In this document: positions 45,870 to 58,272 of the stretch, piece after piece
How positions within the stretch are numbered: position 1 is the stretch's first letter
How the letters are laid out: every line of letters starts with the position of its first letter
Source: Pardosa pseudoannulata
Lineage: Eukaryota; Arthropoda; Arachnida; Araneae; Lycosidae
Assembly: GCA_032207245.1 (NCBI GenBank)
Contig: CM063501.1
Location: 84,004,365 to 84,068,364 of the forward strand
Length of the DNA stretch: 64,000 nt
Direction of reading: 5' to 3'
The notes under the pieces: generated by a model
Told to the model about the DNA's origin: nothing
What the model saw: the letters and a program-made list of their open reading frames with translations, nothing else
Database searches by the model: none
Program-made: the position numbers and the translations under genes

Positions 45870-46962
45870 TGTACATTCCCACGATAGTCAGCACGTGCAT
45901 ACACAGCTGTGGACTAAATTTACAAGAAGGATTTAGGTGCAGCTTACAAGCTCCTTACAGTCCTTACAAGCCATATCATCACACTGGCCACGCGAATGGA
46001 GCCCCTGTTAACATTGAGCATAAGTTGCAAGTACAATGGAAAAAGACATTTAGAAGTGCAATTGGTATAGACTATGACTTTGTTAACAACGTAAATATGA
46101 AATTGAATTGACATTTGGTTATGCTATTAACAGTGATTAAGATACCTTGGATAGAGATTATAGTGTTAACAAAAACAAGTTTTAGAGAAAGTAAAAACAA
46201 TTGACTGCATAGAACGAACAAATTTAACGTTACAGAATGTCTCTCAGTAGCTGATATGATAACTATAAAATAAAACCACCTGTTTAATAACAAAATAATA
46301 ATAAAAGCAATAGTACTAATAACTTCCATAGTACTTTTAGACTATTGGTAAAGGATAAAATAAGATGAATAGAATTTAGCAAGGTGATACGTATTCTCTA
46401 CAGCTTTCAGAGGTATTCTGCATAATTCTACATGCTTATCGACAAGTGTAAATGTGTGGAAAGAAAGTGGGAAAATGACTCGATGTTGGCATTCATGTGT
46501 TGCTGGACATCAAGATCCCGTGAGCAAGCCAGAGAGCCCTGGCCAGCAATCGATTCCCGAACCCGCATGCTTATCATCGGCACGCCAGCATAGACGTCCA
46601 GCAAAAATAACGGCCGCAGCCCGCACCGACGTCCAGTCTGTTGACAGCCCCAGCCTGCTCCCCTGTAATTACTGGACGTAAACTTAAAAATATTCATAAT
46701 TATTACCTTGGGTCTCACAATCTTTTGATAAGGAATACTATTTCAAGAGTATTGATGAATAGCAAAATCAAATAATTGCAGGTCATGTTAAAAACTAAAC
46801 AAGTGATGTATTAATTTGTAAATATTGTACATAATAAATGTTTTAGTTTAAATATTAGATATTTAATTAGATGTTTAAATATTAGATTCCATGCCATATA
46901 TTTTACTGTGTTTCCCCTTTGAGAACGAACACTGGTGTTTGTGTTGTAAGTACATTACAACA
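45870..46962 (+). mobile_element. Solo LTR, family L1 (copy 2, interrupted)
   Basis: The left part (CATTCCCACG, CAGCACGTGCATACACA) and the right part (from about 46450: GGGAAAATGACTCG, CACCGACGTCCAG, TAATTACTGGACGTAAACTT, AATAAA at 46833-46838, GTAAGTACATTACAACA) match the other two copies. The middle, about 45960-46440, has no counterpart and looks like an unidentified insertion. Frames within it are chance reads. Confidence 0.78.
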
Positions 46963-47160
46963 AATGTTTATTCTCTAGAAGCATTAAAATTTAAAAAAAA
47001 ATTAATCACAATGGATTTTATAATAAAAAATTATTTTTCAACTTTTCCTTCTTTCTACTCGGAACAAATCGTCCTCTTTCGGACCCAATTTTCCTCACGG
47101 TGCAGAGCCCCTATGACTATTGCGTCCTTGGCAAAGGCCACCTTGCTACGCCCTAGTTAA

Positions 47161-47751
47161 CCCGGTACGCCCTTGCTACGCACTAGTTCCGGTAAAATGA
47201 CGAGTCTAGCTCGTCATTGGTTTTTCATTCCATACCGCACAATGACGAGCTACACTCGTCATGCGACTAAAGTTAATGTTAAATATGATAATTAATTTAG
47301 TTTATAATTTCTAGTATACTGAATTTAGCAAGACTTTTGTTACTTGTGGAAATACCAGGTCACTATTACATATTGTTTATTTAGAATTTCTTGGTACAAG
47401 TCACTGCCAAATTGATGAGTCAGAATAAAAGAAAACCTACTAAGAAATGCCGTGTGTGTTACAAGAGTCAAATTAGAAGTGAGACTCCCTAGCGGTGTAA
47501 ACAATTCAGTATTCCTTTGCACTTTGTTTTGAAAAGTACCACTAGCTTGAAGACTATTATCTGTATACCTTATTAATGTTTTGCTTTGATATTTTCTTAA
47601 TTATACCTTTTCTGATATTATTTAACACTATGTAAAAAGTGGATTTTAATTAGGAATATGTAAGAATTGTAAAATGAAACAAGTTTTTTAAATAAAAAAT
47701 AAATGGTTACTTCACGCACAGTTTTTCCTTATTAAATCGTACCGGAAGGGG
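47161..47751 (+). mobile_element. Truncated piggyBac element
   Basis: TTAA lies at both borders (47157-47160, 47752-47755). The left end is CCCGGTACGCCCTT and the right end on the minus strand is CCCCTTCCGGTACG, so the ends share CCGGTACG with small gaps. Near the left end two hairpins, AATGACGAG-TCTAG-CTCGTCATT (47196-47218) and ATGACGAG-CTACA-CTCGTCAT (47242-47262), use the same stem. TTAA duplications and a transposase relic inside agree with piggyBac. Confidence 0.85.
47300..47545 (+). pseudogene. piggyBac transposase C-terminal (cysteine-rich) relic
   Basis: From about 47421 the plus strand reads KRKPTKKCRVCYKSQIRSET, the start of the C-terminal zinc-binding domain of piggyBac transposases (KRKPTKRCxVCxKxxxR-type). 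An in-frame TAG follows, then C-K-Q residues. After a frame change LCFEKYH and a stop at 47543-47545 give the usual end of this domain. Upstream, FLVQVTAKLM may be the preceding helix. The catalytic DDD core is gone, so the gene is dead. Confidence 0.8.
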
Positions 47752-47861
47752 TTAAGGCCCTGGATACAGAGCAAATAATTATATGCGCGAAAAACATATT
47801 TAAGAGCGTATAGCGTGTTGTTTGATAATTCGTATAAATATTTTTGCCAAATCGTATACTA

Positions 47862-48679
47862 TCCCCTATATATAATAACCTAAGTTATCGTCCGTCTGTC
47901 CTCGAATTTATAAAGCGGTTGTACCTGGAACAGATAGAGGCATCCATATTGGATTCTTCATGAGTTAGGGTCAGCAACGTTCGAAATCCACCCCTTCCCC
48001 TTTTCTAGCATTTAATGCCATTAATTCAAGCCCTATTTTCCCTGGTTAAGAGCAGGCGACTAAATTTATGAATTTGTCACATAATAAATAGGTAAAAAAA
48101 AACATTTTTTTTCTAGCATTATGACGTCATTCCTTTAACCCTCTCATTTAATTATTTTAAATTATTTAAATATCGTCTGCATTATTTTCATACGTTTTAT
48201 CACTGAACTTAGATGTTACGTAAATATATTTCTTTTATATTTGGCTTAAATAATAGATTAGGTACATATGGGATAATTTTAAATTTAATCATCGATTATT
48301 TTTGTTGCAATGAAAATTTTGTTGCCTGTATTAACAACAAATTCTATCTACCTCCAGTGTGTGGTAGAAATGATAATTTCTTTCCTTTACTTCTATAAAT
48401 TAGTGTGGTAAAAAAAAAATTGGGAAGAACTTAACGATAATTTCGACGTAGCGAAGAAAACTTTGAATTATCTTTCTAAATGAATTCAACGTGATTCTAA
48501 ACTGCATTCACAGTACCGGGAGACTTTGGAAGAATATGAAGATAAACAAATTATTGTGCATATACCCGATAATTCTCAGCCAATAAACAAACAATTTTTT
48601 ATCTGCCTTATAGGGTACTTTAACATTTAGGAAAATTAACAATTTTACTGATCCCGTCACATGACTGGCTATATGCTAG
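47862..48679 (+). mobile_element. Non-autonomous Helitron (copy 6)
   Basis: A, then TCCCCTATATATAATAACC at the start. The end is CCCGTCACATGACTGG (imperfect hairpin), CTATATG and CTAG at 48676-48679, followed by G instead of T. It is 818 bp, plus strand, colinear with 22202-23017. It starts 106 bp after the piggyBac border. Confidence 0.9.
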
Positions 48680-51193
48680 GTCCTTGGTTATTATCAAAAT
48701 ATAAAAGAATTCATAAGTCTTTTCAAATGACATAACCATTCAATTTTTTTATGGATTCATTTAAAGATGTTTTTCGAAGGATTTCATAGAAAAGGAATAA
48801 AATGCATCGCAACATTCTTTGCATCAATGTTATAAAGTAAAACGGGAATCATGTGGTATCAAGAACACTTTGGCTTAATTTTGTGCTCTACGGTAAAATT
48901 TTATACACAAGAATGGGACCTACTATTTAATACTGGTTTTGAATGTGTTTAAATAGGCAAATCAACTGTAGATTTCAAAACCTTGACGTCTAATACTAAA
49001 ATAAAACCCTGTCTAATCTGTTGAAGAGGTATTTTTGACCTTAAAATAGTTCTTTGTACTCCATACAAAGAAATATTTTCAAATTAAAAATTTGATACGT
49101 TCAACATTTCAGTTTAAAAAAAATCAATCTATATTTACTTCAGTTACTAATGTTAAATCGTGGAAAGATCTAAAAGCAATTAGTGGCCAAACATGTACTA
49201 CTATCATTTATCTTTTTTTCCCGCTAGGTATATAGAAAAACATTGACAAAATAGATGAACATTGATACATTTCGTATTCATATATGCAAGGCATTAAAAA
49301 AAAAAGTACCTCACTTATACGATTATATATAATTTTCTCAGTTCAAAGGTCAGGTTCATCAAGTCCTACTTTCAACTAATTCATTGATTCAGATGAAAAT
49401 TTAATCACAACTCAGATGCGGGAAATTAGAAACATCGCAGCTAAAATAAATGGTGGTGACAAACAGGAGGAGAAGGTAATAAAAAAGATACAGCAAAGGT
49501 TCTCCCAATTTACACAGCAGCGTTAAATACCTTGCATGATTGTTTTCAGTTCAATTCCGGAATGAAATACTTTTAAACCTTTTGATGAACTTAAGAAGAC
49601 TCTTTTTAAAAACTTAAAATAAGACTTCGTAAATTATTTTATATGAAATAATTATTTCCTGAGAGTGTAAAAGGAGTAAAACGAAATGTAGGTATGTAAG
49701 CATTATAAATTTTTGTGTTCTTATTCAGTAGTATGTACGATGGTCGGTTGGTTGGAGCTTAATGGCACTGCATCCTCCTGGGATATATTGTGCAAAACAC
49801 AAAAACTCATTAATTAGCAAAATATTTTAAAAATAATTTCAAAGGTTAAAACTTAAAAACGAAGCGATGAAGCAACCAAAGAAACTAAGATAAATGAATG
49901 TAGAATTAAAAAAGGGAATGAGGTGTGATTATATTATCAGATATGAGGATATAAACCAATGACTTACAAAAAAGGTGAAAAGTTCAGGATGTGGCTACGC
50001 TTTTAAAATACATTTGATTTGGGGTAGCAGATTTAAAATAATGGAGACGATGTTGATTAAAGATGGGACAGTCGATCAGGGTGTGTTTACCGGACATGTC
50101 GACCTTACAAATTTTACATGTAGTATGTACGAAGTTATTAATAAGTTCACTGACTGTATTGAGGCTTTGATTTAAAGCCCTTTTGTTTTTTTCTATTTAA
50201 TACGCGTCTTTCACTTTTGCGTCTTTTAATCGCTATCCTTTACGCCCAGGAATACTTGACAGATCACTGTATATAGGAAACAATTTTTGCGTTATGTATT
50301 GGATACCTATTTAATACGTAATCTAGACGCCTCTTTATAGAGGATAGATTCAATCATATTGTTTAGATGTTGTACAGACCATTCTCGATATCTTTTTAAA
50401 ACTTGTACAACAATTCTGATATTATAATAGCGCTGATTTTTTTTAAACTTATTAATATGTTTATCAGAAATCTCCCACCTTTTTAAGATTATTAATTTAT
50501 TTTTTTTACTTATCAACTATTACTTCCTTTTTATTATTGAATTTTTAAGTTTACTTCCATTTTTAATTTCACTATTCTAATTTTTGTATTATAGAACCTG
50601 TTTCATGATGAACATTACTCTTGTTGTCTTTTATAATCCTTTAAATTGTTCTTTGTATTTTTTACATAACTTTTCTAAATTCTTCCGAAATCACTTCTAC
50701 TTTCGAAAGAGGAGTTTAATTTTATTTTTAATGGCTTTCTAATTTATCTGTCATAGACTCCTGTTGAGATTTACTCTTGTTGTATTTTACTTTCGTTTAA
50801 ATTGCTTTTTGTATTCTTTACAGAACTTTTTCTAAATTCTTACGAAATAAAACTCTTACCATATTATTTGCTAGTAATATGTGTAATGCATTCTGAGAGT
50901 TAGATCTCTGAATTGTTACACAGCTATATAAATGTAGCGTACTAAGTGTCTTGAGTTTAGATATCATTTTGATGTTTTGACTGATGAAAACTTCTCTACT
51001 CATCTAGGTAAGAAAACTATTGTTTAAACTTGTAGTCAACTGAAACAGATAATAGGAATATTGAATATTTAGTATAGGATTAAATACTCAGATTTAAGTT
51101 TAAATATTAATTGAATATTGTGTAATTAAAATTGTTAAGTTTTAAAAATACTGAGCATTTTTAAGCAACATAAAAGCAAAACCTTACCAAAAG
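48680..51193. other. AT-rich DNA without recognised genes
   Basis: Short chance frames only (the longest are 66 and 69 codons). A weak two-copy similarity exists between 50600-50700 and 50760-50850 (CTCTTGTTGT..TTT, TTGTATTYTTTACA, TTTCTAAATTCTT), suggesting an old tandem repeat of about 170 bp. Confidence 0.45.
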
Positions 51194-51328
51194 TTGGTTT
51201 GTATGTTTTGAAGCACTACGGTCTACATTTTTCCATACTTGGCCCAAAGACATCGGAGCCTACTTCTTAAATTCGATTCCAAATGGCTACGAAATATTTC
51301 CTAGTAGTGGGATTTGAACTCACGAACC

Positions 51329-51331
<3 letters not shown>
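51194..51331 (-). mobile_element. SINE interrupted by the large microsatellite
   Basis: On the minus strand the B box is degraded (GTTCAAATCCC). Body words CGGTCTAC and CAAATGGCTACGA are recognisable on the plus strand, after a tail-end TTTGAAGCACTACGG. The head beyond the B box is replaced by the TA repeat at 51332. Confidence 0.75.
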
Positions 51332-51406
<75 letters not shown>

Positions 51407-51801
51407 ATGTATGTGTATGTTTATGTATGTATGTGTGTGTACGTATGTGTATGTACTTATATATGTATGTATATGCATGTATGTGTATGTTTATGTATGT
51501 ATGTGTATGTGTGTATATGCATGTATGTGTATGTTTATGTATGTATGTGTATGTGTGTATATGCATGTATGTGTATGTTTAAGTATGTATGTGTGTATAT
51601 GTATATGTATATGTATGTATATATGCATGTATGTATATATATGTATGTATATATATGTATATATGTATGTATTTGTATGTATATGTATGTATATATGCAT
51701 GTATGTGTATGTATGTAAATATATATGTATGTATGTATATATATACATACATACATATATATATATATACATGTATGTATACATATATATACATATATAC
51801 A

Positions 51802-51880
<79 letters not shown>
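51332..51880. repeat. 550-bp compound microsatellite (TA)n-(TATG)n-(TA)n
   Basis: About 66 bp of TA lead into about 340 bp of TATG/TGTA/TATATG variants and a TACA-rich inverted part near 51745-51800, then about 80 bp of TA. Long Ile-Tyr, Cys-Val-Tyr or Thr-His frames occur in several reading frames of both strands, the signature of a repeat and not of protein. Confidence 0.97.
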
Positions 51881-51881
<1 letters not shown>

Positions 51882-51920
51882 ATTTTTAACAAATATGTAT
51901 GGCAATATTTGTTAAAAATG
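51881..51920. repeat. Perfect 16-bp hairpin at the edge of the microsatellite
   Basis: CATTTTTAACAAATAT (51881-51896) is the exact inverse of ATATTTGTTAAAAATG (51905-51920) with an 8-nt loop, GTATGGCA. Confidence 0.9.
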
Positions 51921-53764
51921 TCATGGTTTAATTTTATATTATAATACGTACAATAGAAATTCTAGAAGGAAAAAAATCCGAAATCTTAAATCACTGAACA
52001 ATGTTTCACCTCTGTTTAACTGTAGATGAAAATTACGGGACTCTACCACAAAGAAAAGAAAATAATAGGCAAGTTCCCAAGGTTTCATTAGGTTTTCAGC
52101 AAACTGGGGCCAAAACAAGGGGGAAAAAGTTTCACCGCATTTACTACCGGCCAACACTATTTCCTTAAATAAAGAACCTTATAACAAACCGTAAGAAAAA
52201 AAAAACAAGAGGAGGATAGCAGGGAGGATAGAAAAAAAACAGAATCCGCAGTGTATTCACCTAGGCATCATTGGTCAAGCATTGTCCCTTTCATTAGATG
52301 AGAGCACCGACTATCTTTCAAGGGTACGAAGAGGGGCGAAGTGGATGGTGGGGGTAGAGAAAAGTGCCTGCGCGGAGACCTTGAACCACATACCGGACAG
52401 GTAGGCCAGGAACAAAAAGAAAGCGCTTTAAATAATGGTGATTGGATGCGTTTCGGAAGGCTACATTTGGCCCATTAGTCCCTTTCTTTGGCGAGTCATG
52501 GGTTCTTTGGCGTTTTCTAAAATTATACGATGTTTTAAACTGCTAACACTCATGAAATTGTTTATTAACATTGATTACTTTTAATATCCGGAGTCATGTA
52601 AAGTATGACACACACATAAGCATATATACATGTTACTGTCTATATATTCGGGTTCATCTGCATTCGGAAAATTGGGACGAAAATGTGTAATTAAATGACA
52701 AAAATGAGATAATGTGTAATCTTATGAAATAGTGTAATGACTTGTATAATGTGTACAATTACCTTGTTTAAAATGACTTTGATTAAAAACGTTCCTGTGC
52801 ACTGTGTTAAAGATGAAAGATCTATGGGTGAAGGGCGGTGAAAGCCTCGCCCTCTATACACACACACATATATGAAATAAGGATTTTTGCCTCATTATGA
52901 AGTGGGGTTCCTGACACTTAATTTCCTTCTTCGCCCTTCCTAAAAGTGAAAACCTCCCCATGGTATCTTCGTTTAGTTACAGACTCGAACGTTAGTCTGG
53001 TGCTTTGACAAATAACTGTGAATAAGAAGCCATGTATGGCCATGTTATGTCATTCAAGACTCTTTTTTTTTTTTGCCTTGAGTTTTCCATCTTTCGGCCC
53101 AATGAAACTGTTTACCAGCTGATCACGTAATATAAATTCATGATAAACAACCCTGCTCTACCCAATGAATAGACTACGACCGACCGACCGACATTCTAGC
53201 CTTTTGAAATCGTTTAAATTAATTGCTAAACTATATTCGACACAAAAAAACCCTGCAGTATTTATTCTTGGACAAGCAATTGAAATGTATCTGTAAAAAG
53301 TTTGCCAAGTTTATAAAAAAATTTCACATGCATAAATGCGACGCTCTTCAAGTTCTATCGTTGTTACTTTGTCAGTAATCCAACGAACAGCTTGCGAAAG
53401 TGCTCACTTCAGCAGTTGTAGACTTTCGGTTAGCGTTTATAGCGAAACAAAGCGAATGACAATTTGTTGTCTAAACCTGCTGCTAAGTAAGCTCAGTAGC
53501 AACAGTTTAACCCTCAGCCAATTGCAGCTACAATTTAAAAATTCGATCTAATTTTTTTTTTATTGTTAATCACCTGTTGATTGCACTTACATCGGTGTGC
53601 AAAATTTCATGAAGTCTTTATGATAGTTTGTAAGATATGGCCAAGCTAATAAACACGAGCCCAGAGAAAAGCCATTTTAGAGTTAAGTATGAGCATAGGA
53701 CATTATGGAAATAATTTAATTCGCTATAACTGATATTTCATCTGCGATATGGCAAACGTAATTG
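51921..53764. other. No gene recognised; complex island at about 52200-52560
   Basis: The part 52200-52560 is single-copy and GC-richer, with no ORF of note. ACGACCGACCGACCGACAT at about 53166 is a small CGAC repeat. A 71-codon Ser-rich frame at 53336-53551 has no family. The remainder is AT-rich. Confidence 0.4.
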
Positions 53765-54085
53765 TATCAAAATGTGCAGATACGTTTATAATGTAAAGGC
53801 TTTATAGCACATCAACATGTACGCGTTGTAAAGGCTGAAAATTGAGTTTACAATTCCTTTTCCGGTGGAAGAATAAGTGAATTTCTCGCGTGATAGCGAA
53901 AAAATTTCAACCAATTAAAAGGTATTATCAAAAGTCAACCTGAACTATAATAAATCTGTTAAAAATTTTTGCTGTAACATGAAAAATCTGCATTTCTTCA
54001 CAAGTAAAAACAATTAGAAGCTAACGCGTACATGTTGACGCTTGATAAGGCTTTGATATATAAACATTTACAGTGTCAATTTTTT
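53765..54085. repeat. Imperfect inverted repeat, arms about 60 bp
   Basis: CATCAACATGTACGCGTT (53812-53829) pairs with AACGCGTACATGTTGACG (54024-54041). The similarity continues outward through an AAGGCTTT-type block and TATAAAYG to about 53765 and 54085. The loop is about 195 bp. It could be the inner part of a decayed TIR transposon. Confidence 0.65.
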
Positions 54086-55800
54086 TGAAAATATAACTGT
54101 CTTTTTACTCCCTTTAACACAGCCAGATTGGTATATTTCCCTGTGTAGTCACATTTAGGGAATATATTTATCTACTATAGTATTTTGAGACAATTTAATG
54201 TCACTTCGCTTCATATTTATGAGTTACATTTCAAAAGAAACACTTAAGGTATATAAAAATAAGGTAACCTAATTCTAAAGTACCCACTAATGTTTTTGAG
54301 TATTGCAGCCAATGGCCCAAACCACGGCTATCCAGCTGTTGTATTCGTCTTGGAATTTAATGGACATCTGTGATGATCGTTAGCGCCCGAAAATATCCCG
54401 CTATTTTTATGACCTTGCCACTCCCTAATCATACGGGAAGCTTATCTATAATTTTCTCATATTTCCAACCATCAAGTGGAATATTAGCACTTGAAAAAGA
54501 TAATGTGCGCTAGAAATATTTATTGCTTTAACCCATCCAGCGAAAGATCAAACGTATTCAACAAATTTAGTGAGGGGTGTATATAAGTGACGTTTAGATA
54601 TCCGATTCCAATTAATCTAAAAGTAAAAAGATACTAACGTGGCTAAGAAGTACCTTTTCTTTAATTCTGATGGTTCAACTACATAGTAGAATTCGCAGAT
54701 ATTCTTGCAATTCACAGAGAATATGCAGTGTGTGTATACGTGAAAATGTCAGTTTCAACCACAGTGTTGGTTGCCACTTACACCTAAGTTATTAATTCAT
54801 TGAAACATCACTACTTTACTAACAATTTATGAAAACCTTATTTCATCTATTTCCTGTGCATTGACAACTAAAAAATTACGGCTACTCCACGGGTTCGAAT
54901 GCCATTTCTGGGAAGAATGTTTTTATAAACTTGGAGAAGAAATTTGACAGTAGGACTAAAAAAAAAAAAGCCAAACTATATCTAAAACTAAATGTTCCAT
55001 ATACTGAATTTAGATTTTCACACTGTTGTCCAATCTACTCTACCTACGAAGTACTTAGCAAACTGGTCGACTTAATGATGTCCATTTGCATAAAATGGTG
55101 GAAGCTATTAATGGAAACAAAAATACGTTCAGAGAATTCATTCACATACAACTAATCGCTGTGATCATATACAACTAACTCCCATAAAAGTTTGCTATTT
55201 GTGCTGCCAAGAAATTGATTAAAATTGCTACAAACCAAATACGGATTTGCATTTATTGGCTGATACAGCTTTCGAAGTTTTTTTTCTATATGGTATCGTT
55301 TACATGTTCGAATTCCAAACTTTCATGTGTCGTCACTGGACGACAGTTTAAGTATAATACATTGTGCATGCGTACCCATCATGTAAGGTCGAAGAAATAC
55401 TAAAAGTATAATAGTAAAAATGTAAAAGGCATGTTGCCACCTAATTCCAGCATTTTTATTTGGGTTTTTAAGTTCCCCCATAACGGAAGCAAATTGTAAA
55501 AAAAAAAAAAAAACTAATTAAATATATTGTTTAATTTTTATCACACAGAACAAAAACTATTTGTGCTAGGTATCTTAGCATGAGTGTGAACTTTTAATAA
55601 ATGAAACTGTAAAAAATGAGTTATACTATAAAACTTAAACTTTTTAATTTAAAAATGGCAGAATATGAACGCTTACCTCTTACGAATTATTTTTGTAATT
55701 ATAAGAATATGGGTACATCCACGAGATGGTGGTACGGGTAAAGCTGGTTAAGAACTTAACTGGTAAACAATGCACAATGTTTGTTTATACATATAGGTGT
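54086..55800. other. AT-rich DNA without recognised genes
   Basis: Small frames at 54931-55155 and 55215-55403 have no domains. An A-tract lies at about 55499-55513 and a (GA)n run at about 55805-55828. Confidence 0.4.
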
Positions 55801-55959
55801 GTGAAAGAGAAAGAGAGAGAGAGAGAAAAGTAAACTAAATCTGCGAACGAAAGTAAATATTTTTTTTTTAAGACCGCGAAGATGGCCCCTTAAGGAATAT
55901 AGTGTCAACACAAATCTAGTGACCAATACATAAAAGGAAGTGAACTAAATTTAGAAAAT

Positions 55960-55992
55960 GCCGTAATGAGAGCAAAAAGTCCTCATTACGGC
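55960..55992. repeat. Perfect 11-bp hairpin
   Basis: GCCGTAATGAG (55960-55970) and CTCATTACGGC (55982-55992) are exact inverses around an 11-nt loop. It lies at the start of an 87-codon frame (55966-56229) that is basic and of unknown nature. Confidence 0.85.
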
Positions 55993-56229
55993 TCGAGAAA
56001 ATTTATTTTCACAGGTTTTCAAATCAATGGTCAACGACGAAAACTCCGTGTTCCAGCTTTTCCCCTTTTTAATCCTTACTCTAAACAGACCACTGTTGCT
56101 ACAGTTCACAGGCAAGGGTGTAATAAATTAAAATTTTATAGAGCTCTGGCGGCCAGTTTACGAAATTTTGAATACAAAGGATCTGCACGCTGTCGGAGAA
56201 GAATTTTCCATAGATTTTTCTTATATTAA
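55966..56229 (+). other. Unsupported 87-codon frame
   Basis: The frame reads a basic, Phe/Arg-rich peptide that starts inside a hairpin. No domain, splice-site pattern or repeat relative is recognised. It could be chance, and is listed only because the segment is more complex than its surroundings. Confidence 0.12.
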
Positions 56230-56412
56230 TCTTAGAGTTTAGATTCTTCGAGTCGATCCCACAGTTCAACCGCCCCTAGAATGCAATGAAAATCTATCTG
56301 ATTAGGATTGCGGTAATATCTGTCATAACTGAAACGGCCTCTTGTTGCTTTATCACACTAACTGACCATTACTGCATCTCCTCTTCTACATTACTTGATT
56401 ATATGGCATATG

Positions 56413-56417
<5 letters not shown>

Positions 56418-56455
<38 letters not shown>

Positions 56456-56472
56456 ATGTATATATGTATATG
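56418..56472. repeat. (TA)n / TATATG microsatellite
   Basis: About 30 bp of TA followed by ACATGTATATGTATATATGT variants. Confidence 0.95.
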
Positions 56473-56918
56473 TAAATTGTTAACCATAATTTTGTTTTCT
56501 CAATGTCGCAGTTTAACATACTTGTAAATTTAGTGTTTTAGAAGTACTTTTAGCTGAATCAGAAACAGTCATGATGTTTGAATCGGAGATTTGGCAGCGC
56601 CGTTTTCTAGAATATGCAAAGTTTGTCTGCAGCTATAAATTGAAGACATTTCGTACGGGAGATCGTAGTTTTATTTTTCCCCCTTCCTCTTAAGAGTGTT
56701 TTTTTTCCCGGTGCTTATCGGTATGAAGGAATGTAGTCGATGGACGATGTTATAGATTATGCTTTTCTTATGTAAAGGTTTCATTTTATTTTTCATTAAA
56801 TCTTAAAACTACTGTTTATTTTTTTTAAGTCTTCCTGGCCTCTCACATTACTAGACTCCACTGTGAGTTATATAGCATTATAGTTTTTCAAGCCATCAAA
56901 CTCTATCATAAATAAATG

Positions 56919-56957
<39 letters not shown>

Positions 56958-57102
56958 GTGTGTCTATTTAAAGTTTATATATAATGACCATATGCTTACA
57001 TTAAACAAAATTTCGTTCTTAAAAACATTTTTGAGGAGCTAATTATATATAAACAGCATTCCTGATAGTAAACACGTTCCACCGGACATCCGGATGATAT
57101 CT
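56473..57102. other. AT-rich DNA with a short TA tract
   Basis: A (TA)n run is present at about 56926-56952. Nothing else was recognised before the SINE. Confidence 0.5.
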
Positions 57103-57270
57103 GATTTGAAGTTCTACGGTCTCTTTTATCGCTCACAAGAACTAATGAGACCGGGACAGACTGCTTAAAGCCAATTCCGAACATCTACTAACATTCATGC
57201 CAGTAGCGGATTCGAACCTGCGAACTCTGGTAACGAAGAGCATCACTGCACCATTTGGCCATAGTTCGGT
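57103..57270 (-). mobile_element. tRNA-derived SINE with 11-bp target duplication
   Basis: B box GGTTCGAATCC on the minus strand; body CCGGTCTCATTAG. GGATGATATCT occurs on both sides (57092-57102 and 57271-57281). The tRNA-like head is complete to CGAACTATGGCC. Sequence differences from the other copies are scattered. Confidence 0.93.
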
Positions 57271-57281
57271 GGATGATATCT

Positions 57282-58259
57282 AGAAGATCCTTTTGACACT
57301 GACTGGACGCTTTGGATGTCGACTGGATATGCAGTGGAATCCGTGTCCCGCTTTTATCTTTCTCTTGTATATCAGCTTATTCTCCGTTTGCACTGAGTCT
57401 TGCAGTCGGGACGTAGTTAGCATACATAACACCCCTTCATTTTTATGGCCCATCCCCAGCATAATAAGGTGCGATGCTCTGTTATTAACTCACCAATTTC
57501 TCCTATCGTAAATTAGAATCTCAGCACTTCCAGGTAATTACGTGATCTGTATTTTGGCGAAATTTTTTTTTCTTTTTTTATATCTCCTTGGCTGCAAGAC
57601 ATCCCAAGGATGTAGCAGCGTGACTGTTGGTAGTAGCAGTTCCCAGTCTAAACACATCCAACTCCTTTCCAAAGGAGAGCTTCCCTTAACTTAACCCCTT
57701 CTTTGTTTTTCTCCAACCCAATAGGATATATGCCCGTTCGCCAATTAAAGCAACATTAATCTAAATTATTCTCGCATAAGGTGTGACTTCCCAGCTCCAT
57801 AAATCGTACCCGCAGTGAAGGAGAAACTCCCTTTCGGTGTTCCGCTTGTCACGGATTCGTGACTGACCAGCTCGCGCTACGAGAATAACTACATGACATG
57901 AAAAAAAAAAAAACTGATTTTTCATCAGAGATGAATAATATTAAACAAAGTACATTATCCAACGAAACTGGTTCAAGCAGCTTGGGATGCAGATATTGTT
58001 TTCGGAAGGCTTCATGGAGACAGCGTTTGGACTCACTGGCATACGGGCAAACCATTTACTAACCATTAACATTCAGAAAATATGAAAATAGACTGTAACT
58101 ACAAACAAATTATTGTTTACGATTCAAAAACTTTTATGTTCGAATTTTATTATGCTTATACTAAAGGAAAAAATAATAATCAAGTAACTCAATAAATCAT
58201 GTACATTATATGGTAGGCAAAATGTCCTTATACGTATGAAAAAAACATAAAAAAAGAGA
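57282..58259. other. Single-copy DNA, no gene recognised
   Basis: Overlapping 60- and 72-codon frames at 57280-57511 and a 68-codon minus-strand frame at 57849-58055 lack domains. The part 57580-57740 is CT-rich. TTGGCTGCAAGACATCCCAA holds the short inverted word TTGG..CCAA. Confidence 0.4.
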
Positions 58260-58272
58260 GAGTGAGTGAGTG

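Noticed and set aside
51267..51944. Many 60-177 codon ORFs on both strands
   Set aside because: All are translations of TA/TATG repeats (Ile-Tyr, Cys-Val-Tyr, Thr-His runs) open in several frames at once.
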